Assembly (NCBI GenBank): GCA_964558395.1
Contig: CAZLDS010000117.1
Coordinates: 1 to 6,427 of the forward strand
Reading direction: 5' to 3'
Length of the DNA: 6,427 bases
From: CSP1-5 sp964558395
GTDB taxonomy: Bacteria; Methylomirabilota; Methylomirabilia; Methylomirabilales; CSP1-5
Position 1 is the first letter of the stretch. Every line of letters starts with the position of its first letter. A model generated the notes under the pieces. It was not told the origin of the DNA and made no database searches. It saw only the letters and a program-made list of their open reading frames with translations. Shown here piece by piece: positions 5,146-6,427 of this stretch. The position numbers were made by a program, and so were the translations under genes.

Positions 5146-5911
5146 CGGCGACACGCGTCACAGCGCCGCCGCCGGGCCGCTGCCGGGAGAAAGATCTGGA
5201 GACACGAGGGACAACGCCGCGGGGGACGCCTGTCCCCATGCTGAAGCAGATACTGGGCCAGGTCGAATAGGGGAAGCTCTCACAGGAGAGCGTCAATACG
5301 ATCTGGGGTTTCACCACCCGCCCGAGGAGCGGGAAGTTCAGGGTCTGGGCAAGCGGGATGCTGACTGGGCAAGTCCTGCTGGTCGGTAATAACCTCCACG
5401 ACTCCCCTCACACGATGTTGCTCTTGCCGCAACACGTCGAACTGGCTTCTGACGGCGTGAACGAGAACACCCCCGGGCGTCGATTCGTCACCGAGGGAGA
5501 GAGCTCTCGCCAGGGTCCGCCATGCCGTGGCATGAACGGCCGTCGGGACTGGGAAGTGTAAATAGAGAAGGGGAAAAAGAAATCCCGCCATCGGGAGGCG
5601 GTACCGATCCCGGACATGACGATACGCGCCCCCCTCCAGGTCGAACAGTTGGAGGTTTACCGGATACCGACCGTGCCCCGGGAGCCGGCCACCGAGCAGG
5701 GCAAAGGCCTCCCGAAGGACTGTCTCGCCCTTGGTCTCTCGGCCACCTCGCGGGCGACCTCGTCGACAAGGGCGGCCTCGGGGAGATCCGAGGCCACATC
5801 CCCCACCACATCAGCTATCACCTGCTTGAGCAGGATCTCGTCCGCCTCAGGGACACGTGACAGATCCCAGTCCAGCAGTGAGAAGAACCAGGGAACAGCC
5901 CGGTCCGCCAT
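5142..5911 (-). pseudogene. Disrupted gene for an unrecognised protein with C-terminal Cys4 zinc ribbon
   Basis: Three reading pieces join into one plausible protein of about 256 residues. Piece one runs from ATG 5911 (GAGAGG 3 nt upstream): MADRAVPWFFSLLDWDLS to DEVAREVAE. Near 5736-5740 the good coding frame moves by -1 and continues as ETKGETVLREAFALLGG, YPVNLQLFDLEGG and YRLPMAGFLFPLLYLHFP. At 5280-5282 this frame meets TGA, then goes on as ELPLFDLAQYLLQHG and a zinc ribbon, CPSC-X13-CDAC (5213-5151), ending at TAA 5144-5142. Adding one base makes the span 771 nt, a whole number of codons. A lost G in GAGGAGACC and a CGA-to-TGA change would explain both lesions. The stop overlaps the TenA stop in GTTAAC, as expected for a true convergent gene end. 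The family is unknown. Sequencing errors are an alternative to decay; recoding of the TGA is less likely. Confidence 0.6.
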
Positions 5912-6048
5912 GAACCTCTCGGGCAGAGGGACTTTTCTATCCGGAGGGCCTGTTCGTCTGAAAGGCCGGACGCGCTTCAGCAGACAAGAACGGGATTCAG
6001 AAACCTGAGTGAGGTTTCCGCGCTCCAGCCTCCTGGACTATCGAGGAA
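5912..6048. other. Intergenic region between HU and the disrupted gene
   Basis: The 137 bp contain the hairpin at 5999-6019. The frame of the disrupted gene stays open upstream of ATG 5911 to a TAG near 6038-6040 but has no other start codon, so the N-terminus is taken at 5911. No promoter for that gene was seen. Confidence 0.4.
5999..6019 (-). terminator. Putative terminator hairpin after HU
   Basis: On the minus strand, GGAAACCT pairs with AGGTTTCT (8 bp with one terminal G-U) around a CACTC loop, about 30 nt after the HU stop. The downstream tail GAATCCCGTTCTTGT is only partly T-rich, so termination efficiency is uncertain. Confidence 0.35.
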
Positions 6049-6336
6049 CTACCGCTTGCCCAGGATGGCGTCCTTGAGGGATTTCGCGATCCGAATGCGA
6101 ACCACCCGCTTGGCAGGAATCTTGATCGGCTGACCCGTCTGAGGGTTTCGGCCCATGCGCGCCTTGCGGTTTACGAGCACGACCTTTCCAATCCCCGGGA
6201 GGGGGAACCCGTTCTTGGCCTCCTTGGCCGCCATGGACGCAAGCTCATCCAAAATGGCGCTTGCACTTGCCTTGCTAATCTTTGCCTTATCAGCGATCCG
6301 TCCTACGATCTGGGATTTCGTCATCGCCTTCGCCAT
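6049..6336 (-). CDS. hup: DNA-binding protein HU
   Basis: This 95-residue histone-like protein forms dimers that bend and compact DNA without strong sequence preference, in the nucleoid. The sequence has the complete HU/IHF layout: the helical dimerisation part MTKSQIVGRIADKAKISKASA through LDELASMAAKEAKN, the turn FPLPGIGKV, the beta-arm signature RKARMGRNPQTGQPIKIPA with the DNA-intercalating Pro in RNPQTG, and the last helix KSLKDAILGK. I place the start at ATG 6336, 4 nt after AAAGGAGGG. An in-frame GTG at 6381 would add MGSGEEETISAKEGT, which is outside the family's normal N-terminus and lies at the predicted transcription start. The sequence matches general HU rather than either IHF subunit. 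It has its own promoter and is probably monocistronic. Confidence 0.96.
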   Translation of the reverse strand: MAKAMTKSQIVGRIADKAKISKASASAILDELASMAAKEAKNGFPLPGIGKVVLVNRKARMGRNPQTGQPIKIPAKRVVRIRIAKSLKDAILGKR

Positions 6337-6389
6337 GGTTCCCTCCTTTGCGCTGATGGTTTCCTCCTCCCCACTTCCCACCGATCACA

Positions 6390-6418
6390 GCTATAACCTG
6401 TCAGGCTGGGTGAGTCAA
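6390..6418 (-). promoter_or_regulatory. Sigma70-type promoter of HU
   Basis: TTGACT (6418-6413, 5 of 6) and TATAGC (6395-6390, 4 of 6) are separated by exactly 17 bp on the minus strand. The start point would be near 6383, giving a leader of about 47 nt with the strong AAAGGAGGG ribosome site. A 9-bp palindrome, CCTGACAGG, lies in the spacer and could bind a regulator. Confidence 0.6.
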
Positions 6419-6427
6419 TAGGTTCTT

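Noticed and set aside
4282..5154. 290-codon minus-strand frame opposite the TenA-like gene
   Set aside because: It is antisense to a well supported plus-strand gene, with no ribosome site or domain.
5657..5911. 84-codon frame as an independent small gene
   Set aside because: After about residue 57 it turns Arg/Pro-rich (RPRARQSFGRPLP), while the -1 frame becomes protein-like. It is better read as the N-terminal piece of the disrupted gene.
6337..6381. Longer HU from GTG 6381
   Set aside because: The ATG at 6336 has a strong AAAGGAGGG site and matches the normal HU N-terminus; the extension would begin at the predicted transcription start.
1..6427. CRISPR arrays, tRNA/rRNA genes, transposases, prophage or toxin-antitoxin genes
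   Set aside because: No regularly spaced direct repeats, cloverleaf-like segments or mobile-element domains were seen on either strand.

Overview
The window is GC-rich bacterial chromosome with short intergenic gaps. The gene set is bacterial (HU, family 5 uracil-DNA glycosylase, PP2C phosphatase, TenA/PqqC-fold protein). One gene appears to need UGA decoding as selenocysteine. Together with the base composition this would suit a lineage such as Methylomirabilota/Rokubacteria or another GC-rich, selenocysteine-using environmental phylum. That placement is a guess: no taxonomic marker is present, and selA, selB and selC lie outside the window if they exist. UGA is also used as an ordinary stop (TPR gene, glycosylase, two-helix membrane protein).

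Layout. At 1-588 (+) is the 3' end of a TPR protein with an exact 40-residue repeat period. It converges on a minus-strand group that runs from 3726 down to 671: PP2C phosphatase, uracil-DNA glycosylase (6 nt after the phosphatase), a 221 bp gap, a membrane-anchored coiled-coil protein, then a DsbA/FrnE-like thioredoxin-fold protein. A short divergent intergenic region at 3727-3833 separates the phosphatase from a plus-strand pair: a two-helix membrane protein and a TenA/PqqC-like protein. Convergent to these, and overlapping the TenA stop by two bases in GTTAAC, is a broken minus-strand gene (5142-5911). It carries a frameshift and an in-frame TGA, and a Cys4 zinc ribbon is hidden at its C-terminus. 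A minus-strand HU gene with a good promoter ends the window.

Main result. The DsbA-like gene looks as if it starts at GTG 1216, which leaves it without a redox motif. Reading back through the TGA at 1229-1231 restores the missing first beta strand and gives the active site Sec-Pro-Trp-Cys in place of Cys-Pro-Trp-Cys. Just downstream of that TGA is a hairpin with apical loop AGGUC, the same loop core as in the E. coli fdhF SECIS, at the right distance. The gene is therefore annotated as a selenoprotein thiol:disulfide oxidoreductase (671-1261). The second in-frame TGA, at 5280-5282, lacks this support and is treated as a gene lesion.
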